Shown here one piece after another: positions 55,248 through 63,602 of a stretch of 64,000 nucleotides of DNA. The translations under genes were made by a program, and so were the position numbers. Position 1 is the first letter of the stretch, and each line of letters opens with the position of its first letter. The notes below the pieces were generated by a model. That model was not told the DNA's origin. It saw only the letters and a program-made list of their open reading frames with translations, and ran no database searches. Origin of the DNA: Synechococcus sp. BL107 (GTDB lineage Bacteria; Cyanobacteriota; Cyanobacteriia; PCC-6307; Cyanobiaceae); NCBI RefSeq assembly GCF_000153805.1, contig NZ_DS022298.1, positions 566,616 to 630,615 on the forward strand. Direction: 5' to 3'.

Positions 55248-58187
55248 ATGTCGGTAGGTCGATCGGAGTGGATTGAAACGTTTCGCAGTCGTGCACATCG
55301 CGACTTGCGTCGTGATTGGCGCCGTTCAGGCGCGCAGGAATCGAGGCCATTTATTGAGGAGGCGTGGGGGAAGAAGCACCGGCCTGACTGGTTTTCTCGG
55401 GGTTTGCTGATCTGGCCTCGCGGCCGTCAATGGGTGCGTTTGGAGCAACAGTTGGCCTGGCCAAGCGCCTGGAGTCAGGTGCAAGCCAGTCATGCCCGTT
55501 TGGGGATGAGTTGGTGGGCTGAGCAGATGCGCTTTTGGGTCGACGGTGTCCTGATCCATGAAGGAGACCTTTTCGATACGGCTTGCCGCTGGCGTGTGCC
55601 GGAGTCGTGTCGATTGGGGGCCACTCTTCATCTTCAGCTCGAACTGTGCAGCCCCCTCCATGACGACGGGGCCTTGATCAGCACTGATTTGGACCTTGAA
55701 CCAGATACGCCAAATCTGGATACGGATCTCAGCTTGGTTCCTCAATCCCTGATGTTGCACTTGGCCGCAGGAGGGGATTTACCGATGCAATGGAATGGGC
55801 TGGAGCCCAGCGGGTCAGTGGCTTTACAGGCTGTGGTTCAACAGCTCAAAGCTGCAGAGCCCACCCCGGGCGAAATCCTCTGGATCTCCCATGCGCATCT
55901 CGATTTGGCTTGGCTTTGGCCTGTGGCCGATACGTGGCAGGCGGCAGAACGAACATTTCGCTCGGTCCTCGATTTGATGAGGCGTTGGCCTGAACTTCGT
56001 TTTGCCCATTCCACACCGGCTTTGTATGCCTGGATGCAGCACCATCGTCCTGCGCTCTTTGCTGAGATCCAAGCGGCCAGTCAGGCGGGGCGATGGGAGC
56101 CGATTAACGGTCCATGGGTCGAGACCGATTGCGTGCTGGTGAGTACCGCATCGCTGTGGCAGCAATTTTCACTTGGTCAGCAGTACAGCTACGACACCTT
56201 TCCGGATTGGACGCATCACCTCGCTTGGTTGCCCGACAGCTTTGGATTTGGGGCAGGTTTACCGGCCGTGGCTGCGGCGACTGGGGTGCGCTGGTTTTGT
56301 ACGCACAAGTTGGCTTGGAATGCTGTTAACCCTTTCCCGCATCGGTTGTTTCGCTGGCGTAGCCGTGGAAACTATGAGGTGAACAGCCTGATGCTCCCCC
56401 CGATTGGTCGGCGGGGTGATCCGGTGGACATGCTCCAAGAGCAGCGCAGTTGGCAGGATCAAACCGGTCGGGATTCAGCGCTCTGGATCCCAGGCGTTGG
56501 CGACCACGGTGGTGGTCCTACGGAAGAAATGCTGGAACAAATGCAGCTCTGGAATTCAAATTCTGCGGCTGTATCCATGCGAAGTGGCACGGTTCGCCAG
56601 TTCTTGGCGGATCTTGAACCGGCGTCTGAGCATTGGCCGGTTTGGCGCGATGAGCTCTATCTAGAGCTTCACCGTGGCTGTGCAACAAGTCGTCCTGATC
56701 AAAAGCGACATAACAAAACTCTGGAGAGGTTGCTGCGTGAGGCGGATAGTGCGTCTGCCTTGCTCGCCCTCAGCGGCCAAGCGTCGCCGGGTAGCGATTG
56801 GCGACCACTGTTGTTTCAACAATTTCACGACATCCTCCCCGGCACATCAATTCCAGAGGTCTTTGATCAGGCCGAGACGCTCTGGCGCGATGCCCGTCGG
56901 AAGGCCAAACAACAGCGCGATCTGAGCGTTGTAAGACTGCTTCAGGTCCGCAACGAGGCGTTGTCGGGGCAGCACTGGTCCTGGTGCGCGCTTCAACCCT
57001 TGTCAGCTTGGTCGCCCTTGCTTCGCCTCCCGAAGGGTTGTTGGAGTGTGGAAGGCCAGCGCCTTCCTCAGCAGACGTCGTCCGTGGGAGGCACGTGGGT
57101 GCAATTGCCGCTTCAGCGCGGCATCAGTTCTGTGTCACTTGAGCAACAGCCTTCTGAGCCCGTTGCCCCCCCATTGCCCATCGGCCCTGTCGTGATTCAG
57201 GAGTTGGGTGACGATGTCTGGCGGATGGGCAATGGCCTGATTGAGCTGGATTTCTCATCTGAGGGCATCCTTCAAGTCCGAGATGCGCAAGGTTGTGATC
57301 AACTCTCCGCACCACTGCGGTTGGAGCGGTATCAGGATCGGGGTGAGTTTTGGGATGCCTGGGATCTAGCCGCCGATTACGGCGAGCATTCCTTAGGCGT
57401 GGATGTGCTGGATGGGTTCCAGTGGATTGAGCAAGGCCCATTGGTGGCCCATGCGGTGCTCAGACGACGGTTTGGCTCCAGTGCTTTGCGGATGGATTTG
57501 CGATTGATGGCGAATCGGCCTTGGTTGGAGTTGATTTGCAGTATTAACTGGTCTCAACGCCACGAACTGTTGCGGTTGACCATGCCATTGGCTCGGTCGG
57601 CTGTGCGCGTGGCGGCTGATACCAGTGGCGGCGTGATTGAGCGCCCGGCATCACCCGTCACTGCAAGGGAAATGGCCCGTTGGGAATTGCCCGTGATCTC
57701 ATGGGCGGCATCCCAGGCCGCTGCCCCCGGCGGTGGTCTTGCGGTTTTGCTCGATGGACCCCAAGGCGTCGATTGGGACGCGGATCGTCTGGGTGTTTCG
57801 TTGTTGCGAGGACCAACCTGGCCTGACCCGAGCGCGGATCGCGGTTGGCATCGTCAGCGCATGGCATTGATGCCGATCGCCGGCTCCTGGAGCGCGTCGG
57901 GCGTCACCCAGGCTGCGATCGCATTTCGGGAGCCGGGATGGTGGGGACCCCAACCAGCACGAGCAAAACAATGGTTTCCTGCCTTGCCCGTCAGCCTCAC
58001 TCCCATTTCTCTTCAGAAGAATCGGGATGGGGTCACTTGTCGTGTCCTCAACGCAGGCCCTGCCCGTTGCCTTTGGCGACCAGGACACAATTGGCTGGTT
58101 CGGCGTGGGACGCACGACCCATTCGTTGATCAAATGATGCTTGCACCCGGAGAACTGGCGGAATTACAGCTGCGTCAGTCTTCATGA
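55248..58187 (+). CDS. Glycoside hydrolase family 38 alpha-mannosidase
   Basis: 979 residues from ATG (MSVGRSEWIETF); the frame opens slightly upstream at 55212. The catalytic domain begins ISHAHLDLAWLWPVADTWQAAERTF (zinc His and Asp), has WVETDCVLVS, and the nucleophile Asp in HLAWLPDSFGFGAGLPA; HDILPGTSI holds a further metal His. The C-terminal beta domains complete the family length. No signal peptide. Probably trims alpha-mannosides from glycans. The end overlaps psbN by 13 bases. Confidence 0.92.
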   Translation: MSVGRSEWIETFRSRAHRDLRRDWRRSGAQESRPFIEEAWGKKHRPDWFSRGLLIWPRGRQWVRLEQQLAWPSAWSQVQASHARLGMSWWAEQMRFWVDGVLIHEGDLFDTACRWRVPESCRLGATLHLQLELCSPLHDDGALISTDLDLEPDTPNLDTDLSLVPQSLMLHLAAGGDLPMQWNGLEPSGSVALQAVVQQLKAAEPTPGEILWISHAHLDLAWLWPVADTWQAAERTFRSVLDLMRRWPELRFAHSTPALYAWMQHHRPALFAEIQAASQAGRWEPINGPWVETDCVLVSTASLWQQFSLGQQYSYDTFPDWTHHLAWLPDSFGFGAGLPAVAAATGVRWFCTHKLAWNAVNPFPHRLFRWRSRGNYEVNSLMLPPIGRRGDPVDMLQEQRSWQDQTGRDSALWIPGVGDHGGGPTEEMLEQMQLWNSNSAAVSMRSGTVRQFLADLEPASEHWPVWRDELYLELHRGCATSRPDQKRHNKTLERLLREADSASALLALSGQASPGSDWRPLLFQQFHDILPGTSIPEVFDQAETLWRDARRKAKQQRDLSVVRLLQVRNEALSGQHWSWCALQPLSAWSPLLRLPKGCWSVEGQRLPQQTSSVGGTWVQLPLQRGISSVSLEQQPSEPVAPPLPIGPVVIQELGDDVWRMGNGLIELDFSSEGILQVRDAQGCDQLSAPLRLERYQDRGEFWDAWDLAADYGEHSLGVDVLDGFQWIEQGPLVAHAVLRRRFGSSALRMDLRLMANRPWLELICSINWSQRHELLRLTMPLARSAVRVAADTSGGVIERPASPVTAREMARWELPVISWAASQAAAPGGGLAVLLDGPQGVDWDADRLGVSLLRGPTWPDPSADRGWHRQRMALMPIAGSWSASGVTQAAIAFREPGWWGPQPARAKQWFPALPVSLTPISLQKNRDGVTCRVLNAGPARCLWRPGHNWLVRRGTHDPFVDQMMLAPGELAELQLRQSS

Positions 58188-58315
58188 TCGTCAAACGGAT
58201 CATCCAATTCTTTGGACGGTGGCCCGAAGGCTTGGTAGACGCCAAAGCCGGTGAGTCCAAGCACAACAGCCATGACGCCGAGGGCAACAGATAGGGCAGG
58301 GGACGACGTTTCCAT
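58175..58315 (-). CDS. psbN: PsbN protein
   Basis: 46 residues: METSSPALSVALGVM, one helix (VALGVMAVVLGLTGFGVYQAF) and the conserved end FGPPSKELDDPFDDHED. PsbN is needed for PSII reaction-center assembly and repair rather than being a PSII subunit. It lies opposite psbH with 86 bases between starts, the arrangement kept in cyanobacteria and plastids. Its 3' end overlaps the mannosidase gene. Confidence 0.95.
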   Translation of the reverse strand: METSSPALSVALGVMAVVLGLTGFGVYQAFGPPSKELDDPFDDHED

Positions 58316-58401
58316 CACAATCTTTCGGCAGGACCAGCCCCTAACCGGAGCTGGCCCCTACAGTATCGGCACTTCCTTTAACCCGAGACCCAAGCGTCGC
58401 C

Positions 58402-58602
58402 ATGGCCCAACGCACCCGTCTGGGAGACCTCCTCCGCCCTCTGAACTCCGAGTACGGCAAGGTCGTTCCCGGTTGGGGCACCACGCCAGTGATGGGCATC
58501 TTTATGGTGCTTTTCCTCGTGTTCCTTCTCGTGATCCTTCAGCTGTACAACAAGTCATTGATCCTTGAAGGCATCAATGTCAATTGGAATGGCTTGGGTT
58601 AA
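58402..58602 (+). CDS. psbH: Photosystem II protein H
   Basis: 66 residues: [20 protein letters not shown] then [35 protein letters not shown]. Lacks the plant N-terminal phosphorylation extension, as in cyanobacteria. Assists PSII dimer stability and quinone exchange. Followed nine bases later by tatA. Confidence 0.97.
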   Translation: MAQRTRLGDLLRPLNSEYGKVVPGWGTTPVMGIFMVLFLVFLLVILQLYNKSLILEGINVNWNGLG

Positions 58603-58611
58603 CTAGAAACC

Positions 58612-58845
58612 ATGAATGTGTTCGGCGTCGGCCTTCCCGAGATGGCGGTGATCGGCGCCGTGGCACTTCTGGTTTTCGGTCCGAAGCGCTTGCCCGAGCT
58701 CGGCAAAACACTCGGCAAAACCTTGAAGGGATTTCAATCTGCCTCCAAGGAGTTCGAGCGTGAAATCAATAAGGCGATGGCTGAGCCAGAGGCCTTGCCT
58801 TCGACCGAGCAACAGGCCAATGAAGAGCCCCCTCCGGGGACTTGA
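58612..58845 (+). CDS. tatA: Twin-arginine translocase TatA/E family subunit
   Basis: 77 residues: MNVFGVGLPEMAVIGAVALL with the FGPKRLPELGKTLGKTLKGF amphipathic helix and acidic tail. Forms the Tat protein-conducting pore in thylakoid and plasma membranes. It sits between psbH and pth with 6-10 base gaps, so the three are probably one transcript. Confidence 0.93.
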   Translation: MNVFGVGLPEMAVIGAVALLVFGPKRLPELGKTLGKTLKGFQSASKEFEREINKAMAEPEALPSTEQQANEEPPPGT

Positions 58846-58854
58846 TCCGTCGTG

Positions 58855-59472
58855 ATGGCCCAACAGCTCAGCCTTGTGGTTGGTCTGGGAAATCCTGGAT
58901 CGAAGTACGACGGCACCCGGCACAACATCGGCTTCATGGCTCTTGAGCGTTTAGCGCTCAGAGAAGGCTTCAGTTTTCGGCAACAAGCCAAGTTGCATGG
59001 TCTGGTGGCTGATATGGGGTTTGGGGATCAGCGATTGCGCTTGCTCATGCCTCAAACATTCATGAACGACAGTGGACGTTCCGTGCGCGCAGCCCTCGAT
59101 TGGTATGGCTTTCAGCCAGAAGACATCGTGTTGCTCGTCGACGATATGGATCTCCCGCTCGGGCGGTTGCGGCTGCGAGCGCAGGGAAGTGCTGGGGGAC
59201 ACAACGGTCTCCGCAGCACGATTCAGCATCTTGGAACTCAGGTCTTCCCTCGATTACGCATTGGAATCGGTGCTCCCGCAGAGAATCCAGCCGAACGACG
59301 AGCTCGCACGGTGTCCCATGTTCTTGGCCCCTTCAGTCGAGCCGAACAGCCCTGTGTTGATGCAGTTTTAGATGCAGTGTTGGATGGTTTAGATCGCCTG
59401 AAAAAGCAGGGTATGGAACGGGCTGGCACTTGGATTAATGGATTCAGGTATGAATCCCCTTCAGCGACTTGA
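58855..59472 (+). CDS. pth: Peptidyl-tRNA hydrolase
   Basis: 205 residues from ATG (MAQQLSLVVGLGNPGSKYDG). Catalytic His in GTRHNIGFMALERL, then LLMPQTFMNDSGRSV and VLLVDDMDLPLGRLRLRAQGSAGGHNGLRSTI. Frees tRNA from stalled peptidyl-tRNA. An upstream GTG at 58852 is in frame. Its end overlaps the DUF3146 start. Confidence 0.95.
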   Translation: MAQQLSLVVGLGNPGSKYDGTRHNIGFMALERLALREGFSFRQQAKLHGLVADMGFGDQRLRLLMPQTFMNDSGRSVRAALDWYGFQPEDIVLLVDDMDLPLGRLRLRAQGSAGGHNGLRSTIQHLGTQVFPRLRIGIGAPAENPAERRARTVSHVLGPFSRAEQPCVDAVLDAVLDGLDRLKKQGMERAGTWINGFRYESPSAT

Positions 59473-59729
59473 TGGCGGCCCTCCCTGCCACAACAGCCCA
59501 TCTCCGCGTCTTGCGTCAGTGCTTTCAAGATCAGTGTGTGGAGGGTGAGGTGGCTGCTGGTGGTTTTCAGTGGCAGTTCTATTGGGCGTTTGATCGCGGA
59601 GAACTCACGGTGGAACCGTCGTTAGGACGAGCCTTGATTCAAGATGCCCTGTTCCGTTTTCTGGTGCGCACCGATTACCGCCTCGAGCCTGGTGGTGATT
59701 ACAGCTTTACTGTTCGGGCCAAGTTTTAA
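59472..59729 (+). CDS. DUF3146 family protein
   Basis: 85 residues from ATG (MAALPATTAHLRV) overlapping the pth stop. FQDQCVEGEVAAGGFQWQFYWAF, LTVEPSLGRALIQDALFRFLVRTDYRLEPGGDYSFTVRAKF are the family motifs as I recall it. Small cyanobacterial protein of unknown role. Overlaps 23 bases with the convergent nuclease-like gene. Confidence 0.82.
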   Translation: MAALPATTAHLRVLRQCFQDQCVEGEVAAGGFQWQFYWAFDRGELTVEPSLGRALIQDALFRFLVRTDYRLEPGGDYSFTVRAKF

Positions 59730-60153
59730 GCGAGAAGTTTGGGGGTGGCCCAAGCCATGAACAGCGTTGCTTGAGGTGATCTTCAGCCATCACCAGGGCA
59801 GCGATTGCATCCAGTTCGTTTGGGGGAAGCCTTAACCCTTTCGGAAGAAGACGTTGCCAGCCTTTGGTTGGCCATAAATCCCAATACCGGTCGCGAGCTC
59901 TCAAGGTGGTGCCGCGCTCATTGACGGACTGAACGTTGGCAAATCTGTTGAAGGCTTGAAGCCACTGGGCACTGCCCGTCCCGTCGCCAACGATCACTTG
60001 ATCCAGGCTGCGCTGCTCATGCCAGTGATCCACCCAGGCCATCACTGCTTGGGGTGGCACCACCTTGCCTTCTAAAACACGATTGTGTTCGCTGTCGATC
60101 AGCACCAATCCGCATTTGCTGCGTCCTGGATCGAGTGCGACCAGACGGCTCAA
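59707..60153 (-). CDS. RNase H-fold Holliday-junction-resolvase-like protein (YqgF/RuvX type)
   Basis: 148 residues. LVALDPGRSKCGLVLID carries the first metal Asp, VGDGTGSAQWLQAF the middle acidic region, and NELDAIAALVMAEDHL the C-terminal acidic residues. RuvX/YqgF relatives process the 16S rRNA 5' end. Only modest likeness to true RuvX, so the role is inferred. The stop of the DUF3084 gene overlaps its start. Confidence 0.72.
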   Translation of the reverse strand: MSRLVALDPGRSKCGLVLIDSEHNRVLEGKVVPPQAVMAWVDHWHEQRSLDQVIVGDGTGSAQWLQAFNRFANVQSVNERGTTLRARDRYWDLWPTKGWQRLLPKGLRLPPNELDAIAALVMAEDHLKQRCSWLGPPPNFSLKTWPEQ

Positions 60154-61301
60154 GGGTTCGACTCCACGGCGACGAAGATTGGATCAGCACTATTGCTGTC
60201 GCGGGTGGAGATGGCCTCCAGGGTGACCCCCTGTTCCGGACGCTCCATCAGGGTTTGCCCCAGTTGCGCTAAGGCTTGGCCATCGAATTGCAGGCCGGCC
60301 GTGAGCGAGCCCCGTCGTTTGGCTTCCGCATAGGCCGAGGCAAGCAGCAGATTGAGTCGGGTGCGAATCGCCGTGTTACTGCGTTCGCTGGCATCAAGCC
60401 TCACGGATGCGAGGACGTCCCCTTGTTGGGCGACCAACCGATTCGGATGAACCTCCGGGAACGCATAAATCACCGTTTCTCCGCGAAGAACGTTGGTCGC
60501 TGATCGCAGCGAGATCACCCAGGTGCCTGGTTTGCTGATGATCCCCTGCAAGCGCTTCACGTCGCTACGGGGAACACGAATGATCTGTTGATCCGGTGGT
60601 TGGCCTGGCAAGACTTTGCCGTAAGCGTTGAAATTGGCTTCTTGCAGCAGGCGATCCACCACCTGTTTGGCTTGACCGGGTGATTCCATGCGAACGGTGG
60701 CGGTGGCTAGCACTTGTCCACTACGTACAACGACAGCCCCGCGGCGAAGAGCGACAAGATTGCGTTCCAGGTCCTTGAGCTCCTTTTCACCCAATTGGAT
60801 GCGGTTGCGCACCGTGTTGAGCTCGGCTTCGGTTTTTTGAATCTCAACGTCTCGGGCTGCGATGTCGCGGCTGAGACGATCTCTGTCGGCCTCGAGGGCT
60901 AAACGTTGTTCCTGGAGTGGGGCCAACTCTTGCCGAAGGGTCTGAGCCCGTTGTTGAGCAGCTTTGAGTTCGGCTTCGATGCGCACTGTTGCCTTGCGGG
61001 CTTCGATGCGCTCGCGTTCTGCTGTATCCAGTTGTTCACGACTGTCTTTCAGCCGTGCTTGAAGAGTATCGAGTTCGAACAGTCCAACCCGCAATTGCCG
61101 GCTCACCAAAAGCATCAAGCCAAGTGAGAGGGCGCTAATCAGGCTGCCAGTGAGCACCGTGATCACCACGGCGGTGCGGCGTGGACGCATATTGAACAAG
61201 CTCAAACGAGCCTTCCCCACTCGGCTGCCAAGCCGATCGCCAAGGGTGGACAAAATCCCCCCGAGGATTAGCAGGGACAAAATCAGCAGCCAGCCACTCA
61301 T
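60150..61301 (-). CDS. DUF3084 protein with membrane helices and long coiled coil
   Basis: 383 residues. Two N-terminal helices (WLLILSLLILGGILSTLGD and TAVVITVLTGSLISALSLGLMLLV), then a charged coiled coil of about 120 residues (LDTLQARLKDSREQLDTAERERIEARK...), then a mixed C-terminal domain with GQVLATATVRM and IIRVPRSDVKRLQG. This is the cyanobacterial DUF3084 layout, function unknown. Lies between ntcA and the nuclease-like gene. Confidence 0.85.
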   Translation of the reverse strand: MSGWLLILSLLILGGILSTLGDRLGSRVGKARLSLFNMRPRRTAVVITVLTGSLISALSLGLMLLVSRQLRVGLFELDTLQARLKDSREQLDTAERERIEARKATVRIEAELKAAQQRAQTLRQELAPLQEQRLALEADRDRLSRDIAARDVEIQKTEAELNTVRNRIQLGEKELKDLERNLVALRRGAVVVRSGQVLATATVRMESPGQAKQVVDRLLQEANFNAYGKVLPGQPPDQQIIRVPRSDVKRLQGIISKPGTWVISLRSATNVLRGETVIYAFPEVHPNRLVAQQGDVLASVRLDASERSNTAIRTRLNLLLASAYAEAKRRGSLTAGLQFDGQALAQLGQTLMERPEQGVTLEAISTRDSNSADPIFVAVESNP

Positions 61302-61328
61302 GGCATTAGCCCTCGGCTGCAGATCCGA

Positions 61329-62045
61329 TCAGCTAAACCGTTTGGCCAGAGCGATCGGATCGAGAACGGTGATTTTCTTGCGGTCAATCTGGACGAGACC
61401 GGATTGACGCAAGTCTCCCAGCAGACGCGTGATTGTCACGCGGGTTGAGCCAATGGCTTCTGCGATTGCCTGATGGGAGAGGCGGAGATCAATCGTGATT
61501 CCCAACTCATCAGGCACTCCGAAGTCTCGGCACAGCACTAGTAAAAAACTCACCAGTCGGGACGACATGTCCCGATGTGTGAGCGTTTCGATCATGGTTT
61601 CGGTTTGCAGGATCCGGCTGGAGAGGCCTTGAAGAAGCCTGAGTCCAACAGTGGTGTCCGCTTCAATGGCATTGCGCACCGAGGTTGCTGGTGCTGTCAC
61701 CATCTCAACGCGGGTGAAGGCGACTGCGTGATAAAAACGATCCGAGCGTTGACCTGTGAGTAGGGACAACACACCGAACAGGCTGTTTTCCCTGAGCAGA
61801 GCAACGGTGATTTCTTCACCGGATTCGTAAACCCTTGAAAGGCGCACCGCGCCCCGTCGAATCAGATAAACGCGTTCGGCAGGGTCTCCTGGGAAAAAAA
61901 TTGTTTTATTGCGCTCCACCATTTCAGTGCTGGCACCCTCCAGCCCTCGAATCACCTCCATCAACGAGCGAGGGCCTGCTGGCTGAGCGGTTGCTGCCGC
62001 AGTGCTAGTAGGCGCATAGCGGGTAAAACCAGTGCTGCTGCTCAT
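61329..62045 (-). CDS. ntcA: Global nitrogen regulator NtcA
   Basis: 238 residues. Crp/Fnr family: [31 protein letters not shown], the 2-oxoglutarate-binding core [39 protein letters not shown], and the [27 protein letters not shown]. About 15 residues longer at the N-terminus than freshwater NtcA. Activates genes for nitrogen assimilation when 2-oxoglutarate rises. Its own promoter carries an NtcA box, so it should be autoregulated. Confidence 0.97.
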   Translation of the reverse strand: MSSSTGFTRYAPTSTAAATAQPAGPRSLMEVIRGLEGASTEMVERNKTIFFPGDPAERVYLIRRGAVRLSRVYESGEEITVALLRENSLFGVLSLLTGQRSDRFYHAVAFTRVEMVTAPATSVRNAIEADTTVGLRLLQGLSSRILQTETMIETLTHRDMSSRLVSFLLVLCRDFGVPDELGITIDLRLSHQAIAEAIGSTRVTITRLLGDLRQSGLVQIDRKKITVLDPIALAKRFS

Positions 62046-62067
62046 GGCTTGTCCGCGACTGCGCTGA

Positions 62068-62109
62068 AAGCTACGGATCTGTCTGGATGTGTCATGTAGC
62101 GGTTATTAC
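62068..62109 (-). promoter_or_regulatory. NtcA-activated promoter of ntcA
   Basis: On the minus strand GTAATAACCGCTAC (62109-62096) is a perfect GTA-N8-TAC NtcA box. TAGCTT (62073-62068), a TAN3T -10 hexamer, lies exactly 22 bases after it, the canonical spacing for NtcA class II promoters. The ATG follows 22 bases on from the -10. This supports positive autoregulation. Confidence 0.88.
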
Positions 62110-62120
62110 TCATTGGTTGT

Positions 62121-62852
62121 TCAGTCAGAAGCCAAAGCCTCTCGCTGTGCCTGCATGAGTTGCTTGAGCCCGGGTTCAGCTAGATCCAGGAGTTCATCCA
62201 ACTGGGCACGGCTGAAGGGCGCGCCTTCGGCCGTGCCCTGCACTTCGAGCAGTCGACCATCGTCCGCTTGCACCACATTGAGATCGACCTCAGCTCGACT
62301 GTCTTCGCTGTAGTCGAGATCGAGTAGGGCCTGGCCATCCACTAACCCAACGGAGACTGCAGCAACTTGGCTTTGAAGAGGTGAACTCTCGAGAATTCCT
62401 TGGGAAACAAGACGGCTACAGGCCCGCTGCAACGCCAGCCAGGCCCCTGTGATGGCTGCTGTTCGGGTGCCGGCATCCGCTTCAATGACGTCGCAGTCGA
62501 TCAGCAAGGTTCGCTCTCCCAGCTTTGCCATATCGACCGCCGCCCGGAGGCTGCGCCCGATCAAACGTTGGATTTCTTGGGTGCGGCCAGACAGTTTCAT
62601 CAACTCACGCCCCTGCCGTTGCGGTGTTGAGCCGGGTAGTAGGCGGTATTCAGCACTGAGCCACCCAAGCCCCTCGCCTCGACGCCAGCGCGGCACGTTG
62701 TCATCGAGGCAAACGCTGCAGAGAACAGTTGTTCGACCGGTTCTCACAGTGACTGAACTCAAGGCGAACCCCATCGGATCCCAAGTCACAGAAAACGGCC
62801 GCAGATCATTGCGACAGCGGCCATCGGCTCGGGCTCGGGATGGATCGCTCAT
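62121..62852 (-). CDS. rph: Ribonuclease PH
   Basis: 243 residues. LRPFSVTWDPMGFALSSVTVRTGRTTVLCSVCL, LPGSTPQRQGRE, RLIGRSLRAAVDM, IDCDVIEADAGTRTAAITG and the C-terminal EVQGTAEGAPFSRAQLDELL are diagnostic. Trims tRNA 3' ends with phosphate. On the same strand as ntcA, with ntcA's promoter between them. Confidence 0.96.
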   Translation of the reverse strand: MSDPSRARADGRCRNDLRPFSVTWDPMGFALSSVTVRTGRTTVLCSVCLDDNVPRWRRGEGLGWLSAEYRLLPGSTPQRQGRELMKLSGRTQEIQRLIGRSLRAAVDMAKLGERTLLIDCDVIEADAGTRTAAITGAWLALQRACSRLVSQGILESSPLQSQVAAVSVGLVDGQALLDLDYSEDSRAEVDLNVVQADDGRLLEVQGTAEGAPFSRAQLDELLDLAEPGLKQLMQAQREALASD

Positions 62853-62993
62853 GGCACAGAAGAAGTCACATCAGCCTCGCAGTTCCCTTCTCTTTGCGCT
62901 TGAGCCACCATAGGTAGCGTCGGATGCCTTGTTGAATGGCATAACGCCGCTACATTCAAGGTCTTCCGGGTTGTCCCGGTGTGACCTGATCCG

Positions 62994-63602
62994 ATGATCG
63001 CAAGCCTGACCGACCGCCATCAATCTCAGGAGATCCGTTCTCTTGAAGGCGATCACCGTGTCACTGAACGTGGTGGTTTGTGGCCTGTTCCCGATGCTCT
63101 TGCACCGCCGCCTGCCTTGCATCTGGTTGCTCCAGAAGGTCAGCTCCAGGTGCATACAGCTTCTTATCGCGGAAGTTATTCCAGTGTGTTGAGCCAAGCG
63201 GTTCGCGCAGCAGGTCTTGGTAGCCGCGTCCTGATCAGTCAGTTTTTGAAGGGTGGTGTGCAACAGGGGCCATCAGGTCGTGTGCAGTTATGTGGGGGGC
63301 TCGTTTGGTTGCGGCCAGCTGTTCCGGCCTGTGTTGCTGAGCCGAACTTGGAAGGCTGTCGCGATGCGGTTCAAGCCGTCTGGGCGGTTTGCCGTCAACA
63401 CCTCATCACCGGTGATCTAGATCAACTTGTTCTCGATGAGATTGGCTTGGCCATCGGCTTTGGTTACATCGATGAAGCTGAAGTGCTTTCAGCTCTTGAA
63501 CAACGACCAGGCTCGATGGATGTGATCATCACTGGTCCTGCTATCCCCGCCAATGTTGTTGAGATGGCTGATCAAGTCACGGAACTACGCCGAGGTTTCT
63601 GA
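62994..63602 (+). CDS. CobO/BtuR-like protein with degenerate P-loop
   Basis: 202 residues. Where cob(I)alamin adenosyltransferases have GNGKGKTT, this reads TASYRGSYSS (55-64), followed by a well kept family stretch AVRAAGLGSRVLISQFLKGG and later LVLDEIGLAIGFGYI. ATP binding at the P-loop is therefore doubtful; picocyanobacteria seem to keep this variant. Its real role in corrinoid metabolism is unclear. The stop overlaps the dcd ATG. Confidence 0.72.
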   Translation: MIASLTDRHQSQEIRSLEGDHRVTERGGLWPVPDALAPPPALHLVAPEGQLQVHTASYRGSYSSVLSQAVRAAGLGSRVLISQFLKGGVQQGPSGRVQLCGGLVWLRPAVPACVAEPNLEGCRDAVQAVWAVCRQHLITGDLDQLVLDEIGLAIGFGYIDEAEVLSALEQRPGSMDVIITGPAIPANVVEMADQVTELRRGF

